Below, piece by piece: positions 35,616-44,367 of a stretch of DNA of 64,000 nucleotides. Source of the DNA: Caryophanales bacterium UBA4694 (GTDB taxonomy: Bacteria; Bacillota_I; Bacilli_A; RFN20; CAG-288). The position numbers and the translations under genes were made by a program. The number at the start of each line of letters is the position of its first letter. Position 1 is the stretch's first letter. The notes beneath the pieces were generated by a model. That model was not told the DNA's origin and did not search any database. It saw only the letters and a list, made by a program, of their open reading frames with translations. Where the stretch lies: contig DHKM01000035.1 of the NCBI GenBank assembly GCA_002404835.1, positions 102,981 through 166,980 on the forward strand. Reading direction: 5' to 3'.

Positions 35616-37310
35616 CTAGCAAGTAGAGGGATAAATGATTTTTTCTTCCAAAATTGTTCTTAGCTTTTGTTCTTTGTCTTTGGCATTGCTTTCGGAATCA
35701 CTTTGGATGGAAAAATAGAGCTTAAGTTTCGGCTCCGTACCGCTGGGACGCACGACAAATGTTGTAGAGTCTTTCAAAACTACCTTCAGCACGTTGCTTT
35801 TTGGTAAACCGTTGATTCCTTCTGAGTAGTCGTACATTGTTTCTATAGGGATATCTTTATCATGAAGCGATTCTTTTTTGAATCGATTCATGATATCCTG
35901 CATTTTATCGAAGCCTTCTTTTCCCTCGAATTGGTAGGAATGAAGTGTGTTCAGACAATACCCGTACATTTTGTAAAGTTCATTCAGTTTATCTAAAAGG
36001 GTGATGCCTTTGGTTCTGTAATAAGAATACATTTCGACGATAAGCATACTTCCTACTACGGCATCCTTGTCCCTGACATAGGTTCCGCTGAGGCAACCAT
36101 AGGATTCTTCGAATCCGAAAATGAATCTGTTTTCCTCATTCTTTTTTTCCAATTTCGAAATCTGTTCTCCGATGTATTTGAAACCGGTCAGGACGTTTAT
36201 GACTTCGACATGGTAATGCTTTGCTATTTTCTCCACTAGGTCGGTTGTGACGATTGTTTTGACCAAAATCGGATTTTTTGGCATTTTATGGTACTGTATT
36301 CTTCGTTGACAAATGTAATCGAAAAGAAGAAGGAAAGTTTCGTTTCCGGTAAGAAGCCTGAATTCTCCTGCTTTGTCTTTGACAGCAATTCCGACACGGT
36401 CACAATCGGGATCGGTGGCTATAAGAAGATCTGCGTTCTTCTCTTTGGCATATTTAATACCCAGAGCCATGGCTTCCTTTATTTCCGGATTGGGATAGGG
36501 ACAAGTCGGGAAATATCCGTTTGGAAATTCTTGTTCTTTTACAATCTCGATGTTGGTGTAACCTTCTTCTTCGAGAATCCTTTTGACCGGGACAAGCCCT
36601 GTTCCATTCAAAGGGGTATAAATGATTGATGCACTTTTGTCGATGCTTTCACCGTAAAGCTGGGATTGCTTCTTGACCTCTTCAAGAAATGAGGTTAGAA
36701 CTCCTGGAAGAATATAAGATATCAGTCCTTTGTTGAATCCATCTTCGGCTTTAAGTTTCTTGACGTCGGAAAAAGGATTTATTTTTTCGATGTCATCTAA
36801 CAGGATTTTTGCTATATGGTCTGTGATTTGGCATCCATCTTCCCCATAGACTTTATATCCGTTGTATTTGCTTGGATTATGACTTGCCGTGATCATGATT
36901 CCGAAAGCGCAGCCTAGATATCTTGTCGCATATGACAAAGTGGGAACCGGAGAGAGATTCGGATAAATGAATGCTTGAATTCCGTTTCCGGAAAGCACTC
37001 TTGCTACCATCAATGCAAAATCGATGCTTTTGAGTCTCGAGTCGTAGGAAATGGCTACTTTTCTTTTTCCTTCAGAAACATGTCCATTGATATAATTGGC
37101 GATTCCCTGGGTTGCTTTGGAGACGGTATAGATGTTCATACGATTTGTTCCTGCTCCGATTACGCCCCGCAAACCCCCAGTCCCAAATTCCAAATCTTTG
37201 TAGAATGCATCTTCTTTTGTCTTCTCATCCATCTGATTAAGTTCTTTTATTAGGTCGATGTCTTCTTTGGCATTGTTCAACCAGATATCATAAATCTTTG
37301 AATCATTCAT
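35616..37310 (-). CDS. pgcA: Phosphoglucomutase/phosphomannomutase
   Basis: This 564-residue alpha-D-phosphohexomutase interconverts hexose 1- and 6-phosphates. The active-site phosphoserine loop TASHNPSKYNGYKVYG, metal-binding DPDCDRVGIAV, sugar-binding GFEESYG and phosphate-binding RPSGTEPKLKLYF are all present in order. The length and the N-terminal GTGGLRGVIGAGTN motif match PgcA of Gram-positive bacteria. It starts one base after the manA stop, so the two enzymes connect mannose and glucose phosphate pools to cell-wall sugar precursors. Confidence 0.96.
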   Translation of the reverse strand: MNDSKIYDIWLNNAKEDIDLIKELNQMDEKTKEDAFYKDLEFGTGGLRGVIGAGTNRMNIYTVSKATQGIANYINGHVSEGKRKVAISYDSRLKSIDFALMVARVLSGNGIQAFIYPNLSPVPTLSYATRYLGCAFGIMITASHNPSKYNGYKVYGEDGCQITDHIAKILLDDIEKINPFSDVKKLKAEDGFNKGLISYILPGVLTSFLEEVKKQSQLYGESIDKSASIIYTPLNGTGLVPVKRILEEEGYTNIEIVKEQEFPNGYFPTCPYPNPEIKEAMALGIKYAKEKNADLLIATDPDCDRVGIAVKDKAGEFRLLTGNETFLLLFDYICQRRIQYHKMPKNPILVKTIVTTDLVEKIAKHYHVEVINVLTGFKYIGEQISKLEKKNEENRFIFGFEESYGCLSGTYVRDKDAVVGSMLIVEMYSYYRTKGITLLDKLNELYKMYGYCLNTLHSYQFEGKEGFDKMQDIMNRFKKESLHDKDIPIETMYDYSEGINGLPKSNVLKVVLKDSTTFVVRPSGTEPKLKLYFSIQSDSESNAKDKEQKLRTILEEKIIYPSTC

Positions 37311-37311
37311 T

Positions 37312-38310
37312 TTATCCCACCACTTTCAATAGTTTTGCTTTCCCGTGAAGCTTTATTTCCCCGCTTTCTGCGGGAATAAAAATACAATCTCCTTTAAAGA
37401 AAGGCAAATAAGCATTATTTTCTTTATTCGTCAATATACCGCATCCTTCATAGCATAGAAGTACTTCAAAACTTTCTTTTGTAGATTGATAGGAAGCCAT
37501 CGATTTAACCTTACTTGTATCCAAATTCAACTGATAAGTGGTGAAATATTGGCATTGTTCTAACATCTTTATTGCATATCCGGGATGTTTCTCGATTTTT
37601 TTAATAGCCTTGTAATCCGTTTTGCTCTTTTTTAGATTCATTACTTCCAGTGCTTTTTCAACATGAAGTTCTCGTGGCTTTCCATTTTTCTGTAAACGTC
37701 CGTAATCATAAAGTCGATACGTTAGATTGCTGTTTTCCTGAATTTCTGCGATAAGATTTCCTTTCCCGATGGCATGTATTGTTCCTGATGGAATGAAAAA
37801 GGCTTCCCCATTTTTGACTTCGATTTTGTTCAGATAATCTTCTAATGTGTTTTCCTTTAGACATTTCCGGATTTCTGTTTTTGTCATGTCTTTTTTTAAT
37901 CCGACGACCAGTGTTGCTTTTCTTTCATGAGACAGGACAAACCACATTTCCGTTTTACCAAGCTGTCCGCCTTCGTGTTCGTTTGCGTATTTGTCGCTTG
38001 GGTGGACTTGTACGGACAAATCATGTTTGGCATCGATGAATTTGATCAAGATGGGAATTTGTCCCTGGTTGTTGTAGTTTTTCTCACCTAGGTATTCTGG
38101 ATGAATCTTCAAAATTTCCTCAAGTGTCAGTCCTTTGTATTTCCCACTAGATACATAGCTTGGACCGTCTTTATGAGTGGAGCATTCCCAGGTTTCGCTT
38201 AACGGATCTAGATTGAGTGTTTTGTTGAATTCTTTTTTTAGTTTGTTGCCACCCCAGAGATAATCTTTGCCGGATGGAGAAAGTAGAAATGGAGTAAATG
38301 TCTCTTTCAT
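37312..38310 (-). CDS. manA: Mannose-6-phosphate isomerase, class I
   Basis: This 332-residue Zn-dependent cupin enzyme interconverts fructose 6-phosphate and mannose 6-phosphate. The zinc site lies in LSVQVHPSDKYAN, KTEMWFVL and FFIPSGTIHAIGKG, and the start has YLWGGNKLKKEF and ETWECSTHKDGPS, which are type I motifs. AAAGGA precedes the ATG. It forms a tight pair with pgcA. A terminator from the transporter operon ends just upstream, so the promoter must be in the 25 to 50 bp between. Confidence 0.95.
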   Translation of the reverse strand: MKETFTPFLLSPSGKDYLWGGNKLKKEFNKTLNLDPLSETWECSTHKDGPSYVSSGKYKGLTLEEILKIHPEYLGEKNYNNQGQIPILIKFIDAKHDLSVQVHPSDKYANEHEGGQLGKTEMWFVLSHERKATLVVGLKKDMTKTEIRKCLKENTLEDYLNKIEVKNGEAFFIPSGTIHAIGKGNLIAEIQENSNLTYRLYDYGRLQKNGKPRELHVEKALEVMNLKKSKTDYKAIKKIEKHPGYAIKMLEQCQYFTTYQLNLDTSKVKSMASYQSTKESFEVLLCYEGCGILTNKENNAYLPFFKGDCIFIPAESGEIKLHGKAKLLKVVG

Positions 38311-38334
38311 GATTTCGTTCCTTTCATTAAAAAC

Positions 38335-38356
38335 TGCCGGGATTTTTCCCGGCAGA
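38335..38356 (-). terminator. Terminator of the ABC importer operon
   Basis: CTGCCGGG and CCCGGCAG make a perfect 8-bp GC-rich stem with a six-base loop and a TTTTTA run on the minus strand, right after the ATPase stop. Confidence 0.92.
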
Positions 38357-38364
38357 CGTGTACT

Positions 38365-40017
38365 TTAATTTTCCAGCACTAATTCACCGGATGCGATGAG
38401 TCTTTGACTATGTCTGTCAAATAGAAGGATTTCTTTTCCTAGAATGTTGACTTTGGCCTTGGCATTGACTTTGTAGTCGATTCCTCCGAAAACAACGGAA
38501 GTAAGAAGGAATTCTCCGACTCTGAGCTTAACGGTTGTTTCCATACCACTAGGCATGGCGGAATAAACTTCCGTCTCCAACTTTCCATTATCCTCGATGT
38601 GGAGGAATTCCGGTCGGATTCCGATTACATAGTCATCATCTTCGATGTTCTTTTCGTCTTTGGCTTCCAATGTCTGGTTGATAGTCGGAATCTTATAGTT
38701 GAAAGGTTTGTCGGCATTTCCCTTGACAACATAACCTTTGGTCTTCAGCTTTTCCTGATAAAGGGATTTAGTCTTTTCTTCATCTTCTTTGATTTCTTCT
38801 TTGAATTTGTTGAGATCTACATAGGTATTTGGAATGAACTTGGCTTTTACCTGGTTTTTGAGAAGAGATAGATGGATTCCGTCTCCATCCTGCTTTCCCT
38901 TGGCCTCGATGAGATTGATGGCTGGATTTCCAACGAAATCAGCCACGAAGAGATTATTCGGTCTTTTATAGACATCAAGTGGTGGATCATACTGTTGGAC
39001 TACACCATTGTTGATGAGACAAATCTGAGTCGCCAATGTCATGGCTTCGAGCTGATCGTGGGTGACATAGACGAAAGTTGCCCCAGTATCATGGTGTAGA
39101 CGTTTTAGTTCCGAGCGCATTTCAAGTCTCAGTTTTGCATCGAGGTTGCTTAAAGGCTCATCCATGAAGAGGACTTTCGGACCAGGAGCAAGTGTTCTTG
39201 CGATTGCTACTCTTTGCTGCTGCCCTCCAGATAATTCGTTTGGATAACGGTCCATGAATTCTCCGATTTTGACTATTCTTGAAACTCTTCGAATGGAAAG
39301 GTCGATTTCTTCTTTGTCCAGATGTCTCTTCTTGATGACTTCTTTTCCGCCTTGTGTGAGGATGAAATTATCATTTACTTCGAATCCTTTTCCTTCTATT
39401 GCCTGAAGTTCGCTTTCGGCTTTCTTCTGATATTCACCAACCAAATCTTCGATGGTCTTTTCACCTTTGTATTCGCCGGTTGAATTGAAGAGCTGTAGGA
39501 TTTCCTTGGCACTGTACATGGAGATTTCAAATCCGTCGATAAGGTTCAGAAGAGCTTTCTTTTCTTCGATTTTTCCTTTCTTATCTAAAGAATTATGAAT
39601 ACATTCACTGATCAGACTTTGGTTTTCGAATACTTTGGACATCTTGAGAAGTCTTTGGTATTCACTAGCCTTGACGGCCATTTCTTGATTTACGTTGGCA
39701 AGACCGAACTGGATGTTCTTGTAGACTGTCATATGAGGCCATAGGGCGTAGTTTTGGAACAAGAATCCGACATGACGCTTGTTGGCTGGAACATTGATTC
39801 CGTTTTCAGAATCAAAGACGGTTTCCCCGTTGATGGTTATTTTTCCGCTTGTCGGTGTTTCCAATCCTGCAATCATTCTTAGTGTCGTTGTCTTTCCGCA
39901 TCCACTAGGACCAAGAAGCGTTATGAACGAACTATCCTTGATGGTCAGGTTCATGTTTTCTACAGCATAGAAATCTCCCCAACGTTTCGTGACATTTGTC
40001 AATACGATTTCGGGCAT
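38365..40017 (-). CDS. ABC importer ATPase with a large insertion
   Basis: This 550-residue MalK/PotA/FbpC-type ATPase has Walker A GPSGCGKT (36-43), Q-loop FQNYALWPHMTV (Q88), signature LSGGQ (262-266), Walker B VLFMDEP and H320. The distance between Q-loop and signature is about 174 residues against about 50 normally. An inserted segment of roughly 125 residues (about 110-240), charged and mostly helical, interrupts the helical subdomain that touches the permease. A second insertion of about 60 charged residues lies in the TOBE regulatory domain. Both are in frame. GGAGG precedes the ATG, one base after the permease stop. Confidence 0.92.
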   Translation of the reverse strand: MPEIVLTNVTKRWGDFYAVENMNLTIKDSSFITLLGPSGCGKTTTLRMIAGLETPTSGKITINGETVFDSENGINVPANKRHVGFLFQNYALWPHMTVYKNIQFGLANVNQEMAVKASEYQRLLKMSKVFENQSLISECIHNSLDKKGKIEEKKALLNLIDGFEISMYSAKEILQLFNSTGEYKGEKTIEDLVGEYQKKAESELQAIEGKGFEVNDNFILTQGGKEVIKKRHLDKEEIDLSIRRVSRIVKIGEFMDRYPNELSGGQQQRVAIARTLAPGPKVLFMDEPLSNLDAKLRLEMRSELKRLHHDTGATFVYVTHDQLEAMTLATQICLINNGVVQQYDPPLDVYKRPNNLFVADFVGNPAINLIEAKGKQDGDGIHLSLLKNQVKAKFIPNTYVDLNKFKEEIKEDEEKTKSLYQEKLKTKGYVVKGNADKPFNYKIPTINQTLEAKDEKNIEDDDYVIGIRPEFLHIEDNGKLETEVYSAMPSGMETTVKLRVGEFLLTSVVFGGIDYKVNAKAKVNILGKEILLFDRHSQRLIASGELVLEN

Positions 40018-40018
40018 A

Positions 40019-41878
40019 TTATTTTCCTCCGATACCTTTATCGATGCTTGCACCGGTCAGGAGATTGACGAGCCAGTTCACAAGCAGGATGATGACAACA
40101 AGAATTAGGTTAGCTGCATTTTCCAAAGCAGCGATACCTGTATCTTCCAATAGGAACATGAATTTTGTAAGAATCATATAGTTGTCTCCGATGAACAAGA
40201 AGAGGGACAACTCTCTCATACAGCTGGTGAAGGGAAGAAGATAACCACTTAAGAATGCGGATTTCTGAATTGGGAATATGATTCTTATCATTCTCTTCCA
40301 CCATGGAACATTTTGGATTACTGCTGCTTCTTCGATTTCTCCGGATAGCTGCATCATGGCATTAAGAGAAGAACGTGATGCGAAGGGTATATATTTCAGT
40401 GTTCCTAGGATAACGCAGGTTAAAAAAGGAAGTGCATAGAGCCATTTGATTTTCATGGAAAGCAACATGAAGGTTGCGGAAAGGGAGATGGAAGGAAGTA
40501 GATATGGGAAGAATGCGAGTCCGTTTACCGCATTGGCAAATTTTGATTTTCGTTTTTTGCTGACAGCATAACCAATCAGTAGACCAATGGTTCCTGCAAG
40601 AATGGCACAGAGGAAGGAGAGAAGAACAGACCCTTTCAAGGCTTCCCAAACCTTTGGTTCGTAGAAAATACCATGGTAGTCGTTTCGTATGACATCTTTG
40701 CTAATCCAATATTTAAATGTGAATCCGGAAGAATAGTCCCCTGGATTTGGAAGCAAGGATTCAAAGAAGAACGAAATCATAGGTCCGATACAGAAGAATA
40801 CGACGCAGATAGAAAGGACAGTGGCAATGATCCATTTTCCTACTTTTCCGAGATTGACTTTGCTACTTTGACCGGATTTTCCTGAGACAGTAGTAAACTG
40901 CTTTCTTGAACTTGTTGCTACTTGGTTCATCATTAGAATGACGATTCCAATAAGAATTAGTAAAATGGAAATAATTGCACCTTCTCCTCGGTAGGCTCCT
41001 TGTGAACCTTGAAGATCCGTTTTCATCTGTGTAGCAAGTGTATTCAATTTGAGAGTAATCGGAACTGGATATGAAGACATAGCAGAGGAGAAGACAAGAA
41101 GAATCGTTGAGAGTAAGGCAGGCTTGAGAATCGGAACGGTCACATGGAAGAACACTTTACGTTTAGGAATGTTCAATATAGTTGCAGCTTCTTCCAAATT
41201 GGCGTCCATATTCCTTAGGACGCCTCCAATAAGGATGTAGGCAAATGGGGCATAATGTAGACCTAGTACGATAGAAGTCGGAAGCCATCCGTAAACCCAC
41301 CATTCGGGGCAGGCAATATGGAAGAGATGCTGAAACTCCCCGACATAGCCACCCTTGAAGGCATCAGATATGAAGAAGTTCTTCCAAAAAAGGGCTAAAG
41401 TCCATTGAGGCATGATGTAAGGAAAAATGAAAACGGCGGAAATGAATTTTTTGAACGGCATATTCGTTCTGGTAATTAGATAGGCTGACATTCCTCCGAA
41501 GATGATGGCAAAGGCACAACTCAATACTGAGATGATAAGAGAATTCAGCAAAGGCTTGTAAAAGAATCCAATTGATGTTTCGTCGGCGAATACTCTATAC
41601 CAATGATAAATAGTGTATTGTCCTTCTTTTAGATAATAGGCATCGTCAGCGAATGGATCCATTCCGATATATCCCGGTATGACTTCACCGCTATGGACGA
41701 GGAAAGAATCTTCAATCAATGTGATTGTCGGAGCCACATTCAGTACCAAAAGCATGATACCAAAGAGAATCAAAATGGTATTGGCAGGGACACCGAAAAA
41801 AGTCAGTACTCTTCTTCCGTCACGTTCGATGACCTGAATGAATTTTCTTTTTCCGTTCTGGTTTATTGTTTCATCCAT
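40019..41878 (-). CDS. Fused ABC importer permease (two BPD_transp_1 domains)
   Basis: This 619-residue protein fuses both permease halves in one chain, as in iron and thiamine type importers (FbpB/ThiP-like). About twelve helices are visible. The two EAA coupling loops are EEAATILNIPKRKVFFHVTVP near residue 230 and EEAAVIQNVPWWKRMIRIIFP near residue 530. The extracellular loop near 60-105 is long. It is preceded by the substrate-binding lipoprotein and followed by its ATPase, so a complete importer is encoded. The fused topology suggests iron, a polyamine-like or small organic ligand; the substrate is not clear. Confidence 0.92.
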   Translation of the reverse strand: MDETINQNGKRKFIQVIERDGRRVLTFFGVPANTILILFGIMLLVLNVAPTITLIEDSFLVHSGEVIPGYIGMDPFADDAYYLKEGQYTIYHWYRVFADETSIGFFYKPLLNSLIISVLSCAFAIIFGGMSAYLITRTNMPFKKFISAVFIFPYIMPQWTLALFWKNFFISDAFKGGYVGEFQHLFHIACPEWWVYGWLPTSIVLGLHYAPFAYILIGGVLRNMDANLEEAATILNIPKRKVFFHVTVPILKPALLSTILLVFSSAMSSYPVPITLKLNTLATQMKTDLQGSQGAYRGEGAIISILLILIGIVILMMNQVATSSRKQFTTVSGKSGQSSKVNLGKVGKWIIATVLSICVVFFCIGPMISFFFESLLPNPGDYSSGFTFKYWISKDVIRNDYHGIFYEPKVWEALKGSVLLSFLCAILAGTIGLLIGYAVSKKRKSKFANAVNGLAFFPYLLPSISLSATFMLLSMKIKWLYALPFLTCVILGTLKYIPFASRSSLNAMMQLSGEIEEAAVIQNVPWWKRMIRIIFPIQKSAFLSGYLLPFTSCMRELSLFLFIGDNYMILTKFMFLLEDTGIAALENAANLILVVIILLVNWLVNLLTGASIDKGIGGK

Positions 41879-41914
41879 GTTGTTACCTTTCTTCTCTTTC
41901 GTTTATGGAAAGAG

Positions 41915-41944
41915 AAAGAAAGCCAGCCATGGCCGGCTTTCTTT
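41915..41944 (-). terminator. Hairpin between binding protein and permease
   Basis: AAAGAAAGCC pairs with GGCTTTCTTT around a self-complementary GCCATGGC core; one mismatch. It likely stabilises or partly terminates transcripts, giving more binding protein than permease. Confidence 0.75.
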
Positions 41945-41958
41945 GTAAAGATGCTCGA

Positions 41959-43377
41959 TTATTGTTGTTTCTTGGCTATGGCCTTGTCGATGAAGTCCTT
42001 AACGCTATTATATCTTGTTCCGATATAGCTTGGATCTTCGACGATGGCACCGCCTTTGTTGATCCACCAATCTGCGGAAGGATCGTTTTTGCAGGCGAAT
42101 ACGTTATCAGCATTGTTATCCTGCGTCCAAACAAGTTTGTTCGGATCTTCTGGATCTGCAGACAAAGTTCCGTGTCCGGCTTTGGAACGGTCGATATTGA
42201 TGCTTGGCATTGTCGGATAGTCGCCGACATCTTTTGCCCAAGCAGAATATCCTTCTGTAGTGGTTGAAAGGACATTGAAATAGGCACAGGTTGCATATGG
42301 ATATTTGCAGTTAGGCATGATGGACATATAATGCTTATACATGAATCCTGCAAATCCCTTCATGCTAGATGTCTGTAATGTGGAACCATCAGTGTTGTTT
42401 TCGCCTAAAGCTCCGATCACAAGGTTCTTTTTAGAAATCTTGTTTGTTTCATTTATGTTTTCGAGTTTGGAATAAACAATCCATCCGATATTTCCAGGAA
42501 CATTGTTCAGGTTATCTACTGCCTTTCCGTCATCCTGGTAGAAAACGGCATTTTCGATGAACTTGTCGATAAATGCAAAGGCATATTTTCTTGTTCCGTA
42601 TTTTTCGTACTGAGAAAAGTCGATTTCATTTTTGGCATCGTTTGTACTATCTTCGAAAGCGGCCTTTAAGTTATTGCATTCTTTGTCGGATGTTAACATG
42701 ATAAGCCAGTCCATGTTGACGTTTTCGTTTCTCGGATCCATCGTATCGAGCTTTCCTTTGTATTTCGAAGCCGTGATATCCCAGACGTTGTCGATTGTTG
42801 TGTCATGGTTCTTATTGTTTACCATCCAAGTCTTGAAGTTGTACTGAAGAGTGAAAGGATCCTTTGCGTTTTTATCACTTCCGGTATCGTCGGCCCATTC
42901 TTTAGGAATGTAATTGGTAAAATAATTCTTGTCGATGAATTTTGTCTGGAGTTGGTAACCATCCTGGAGAATTGCACCAGTGTAGTTCTGGACATCATTT
43001 TCGATTTCGGCACAAAGGGTCGTATAGATGGTTCCGTCTACGGTAGAATCATATTTGATTGGATCGGCATTTTTGCATCCTGCTTCTTTAAGAAGTTCCT
43101 TGAATTTGTTCTTAGGTGCATCTTTTCCACCACGAGATGTCGTTGCAAGAATCTTTACTTGTGCACCGGTAGTGGCGTCAAGTTCAGCGGCAGCCTTCTT
43201 GAAGAGTTCTGTTCTAGACAAGGTCATTGCATCCTGAACGGCCTTTTCTACTTGAGTCAATTCCTTTGTATTGGAATTTCCACTGTCGGTTCCCTTGTTT
43301 GAAGCAGAAGACTGACCACATCCGACAAGACTCATGATGGATAGAGCTGAGAGAGCGACTAAACCAAATTTCTTCAT
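41959..43377 (-). CDS. Substrate-binding lipoprotein of the fused-permease ABC importer
   Basis: This 472-residue lipoprotein (lipobox SLVGC) has the extracellular SBP type 1/6 layout, with QDGYQLQTKFIDKNYFTNYIPKEW and the later GNIGWIVYSKL and KGFAGFMYKHY segments. It delivers a ligand to the permease. The family includes Fe(III), polyamine and phosphonate binders, but I see no ligand-defining motif. A large number of Asp, Asn and Lys residues is normal for this organism. It is the first gene of the operon, and its promoter contains a cre-like site between the -35 and -10 boxes, so it is probably repressed by preferred carbon sources. Confidence 0.9.
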   Translation of the reverse strand: MKKFGLVALSALSIMSLVGCGQSSASNKGTDSGNSNTKELTQVEKAVQDAMTLSRTELFKKAAAELDATTGAQVKILATTSRGGKDAPKNKFKELLKEAGCKNADPIKYDSTVDGTIYTTLCAEIENDVQNYTGAILQDGYQLQTKFIDKNYFTNYIPKEWADDTGSDKNAKDPFTLQYNFKTWMVNNKNHDTTIDNVWDITASKYKGKLDTMDPRNENVNMDWLIMLTSDKECNNLKAAFEDSTNDAKNEIDFSQYEKYGTRKYAFAFIDKFIENAVFYQDDGKAVDNLNNVPGNIGWIVYSKLENINETNKISKKNLVIGALGENNTDGSTLQTSSMKGFAGFMYKHYMSIMPNCKYPYATCAYFNVLSTTTEGYSAWAKDVGDYPTMPSINIDRSKAGHGTLSADPEDPNKLVWTQDNNADNVFACKNDPSADWWINKGGAIVEDPSYIGTRYNSVKDFIDKAIAKKQQ

Positions 43378-43433
43378 AAAATTTTATCCCCCTTTAGGTT
43401 TAAAGGAATCGTTAAGATTTCCTTGACAAGAAT

Positions 43434-43462
43434 AATGTAATATGAAAGCTCTTACAAGTCAA
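43434..43462 (-). promoter_or_regulatory. Promoter with cre site in the spacer
   Basis: On the minus strand -35 TTGACT (43457-43462) and -10 TACATT (43434-43439) are 17 bp apart. The spacer holds TGAAAGCTCTTACA (43443-43456, plus strand), matching cre at 13 of 14 positions. A repressor bound there would block the promoter. Confidence 0.78.
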
Positions 43463-43644
43463 TAAAATCTTTGCAAATTTAAATTTTATGTTTGAACGAA
43501 TATTGAAAAATAATGATAATTATCGAAATTTTCAGAAAAATGAATAAAAAAGAAAAATTAATTATTTTATTTACAATTAATCGCTTGTAATGGTTTCCTT
43601 TGTAAAATCAACTAGAATGTGATGAATTTTTTGACATATTATGG

Positions 43645-43657
43645 TATAGTAAAAATA
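43645..43657 (+). promoter_or_regulatory. -10 box placing transcription start on the start codon
   Basis: TATAGT lies at 43645-43650, six bases before the ATG at 43657, and no Shine-Dalgarno sequence precedes that ATG. The response-regulator mRNA may therefore be leaderless. Confidence 0.5.
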
Positions 43658-44367
43658 TGCCGATGAAAGATTATTTGATTTATTCCATCGAAGATGATCC
43701 AGACATCTCGGATATTCTTGAAATTGCTTTAAAAGGGCAAGGCTATTTAATTTCTAGTTTTGCTTCTGGCGAGGATTTTCTTGAGGCATTCAAAAACAAA
43801 AAACCGGATATGATTCTTTTGGATATGATGCTTCCAGGAATACAGGGAAGAGATCTTTTGAAAATGGTCCGCAAGGATGAATCCAATAAAGGTATCATTG
43901 TTATCATCGTTTCTGCGAAATCCTTGGTCAGCGATAAAATAGATGGACTGAATCTTGGTGCTGATGATTATATTGCCAAACCGTTTGATATAAATGAATT
44001 CATTTCAAGAATTAACGCTCATTATCGAAGATGCATTCAATCCATGCCAATAAACGATAATCTACTTCAAGTGAGAAACTGCGTTATTGACTTCTCAAAT
44101 AAGACCTTAAAACAAGAAGGAATCCTCGTTAATCTGACGCCCAGTGAGTTTTCGATTGCTGAGGTTTTGTTTTCGAATCATGGAAAAATCGTCTCTAAAA
44201 ATCAAATTGCGGAAGTTCTCTATGGAGAGAATTCTAACGAGGATAAACTGAAAAAACAGTTCCGTACCATTGATATGATGATAAAGGAACTGAGAAGAAA
44301 ACTTAAAGACGAGAACAAGAACTTCATCCAGACCGTTTTCGGTAGTGGATATCTTTTAAATGAATAA
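43657..44367 (+). CDS. PhoP-like OmpR-family response regulator
   Basis: This 236-residue regulator has a receiver domain (IEDDPD, Asp in ILLDMMLPG, Lys in IAKPF) and a winged-helix output domain with LTPSEFSIAEVLFSNHGKIVSKNQI and FGSGYLLNE. It pairs with the adjacent PAS-containing kinase, as PhoP with PhoR or WalR with WalK. The ATG at 43657 lacks a ribosome site and directly follows a -10 box; a second ATG at 43663 is possible. It diverges from the ABC importer operon, and it overlaps the kinase by 8 bp. Confidence 0.94.
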   Translation: MPMKDYLIYSIEDDPDISDILEIALKGQGYLISSFASGEDFLEAFKNKKPDMILLDMMLPGIQGRDLLKMVRKDESNKGIIVIIVSAKSLVSDKIDGLNLGADDYIAKPFDINEFISRINAHYRRCIQSMPINDNLLQVRNCVIDFSNKTLKQEGILVNLTPSEFSIAEVLFSNHGKIVSKNQIAEVLYGENSNEDKLKKQFRTIDMMIKELRRKLKDENKNFIQTVFGSGYLLNE

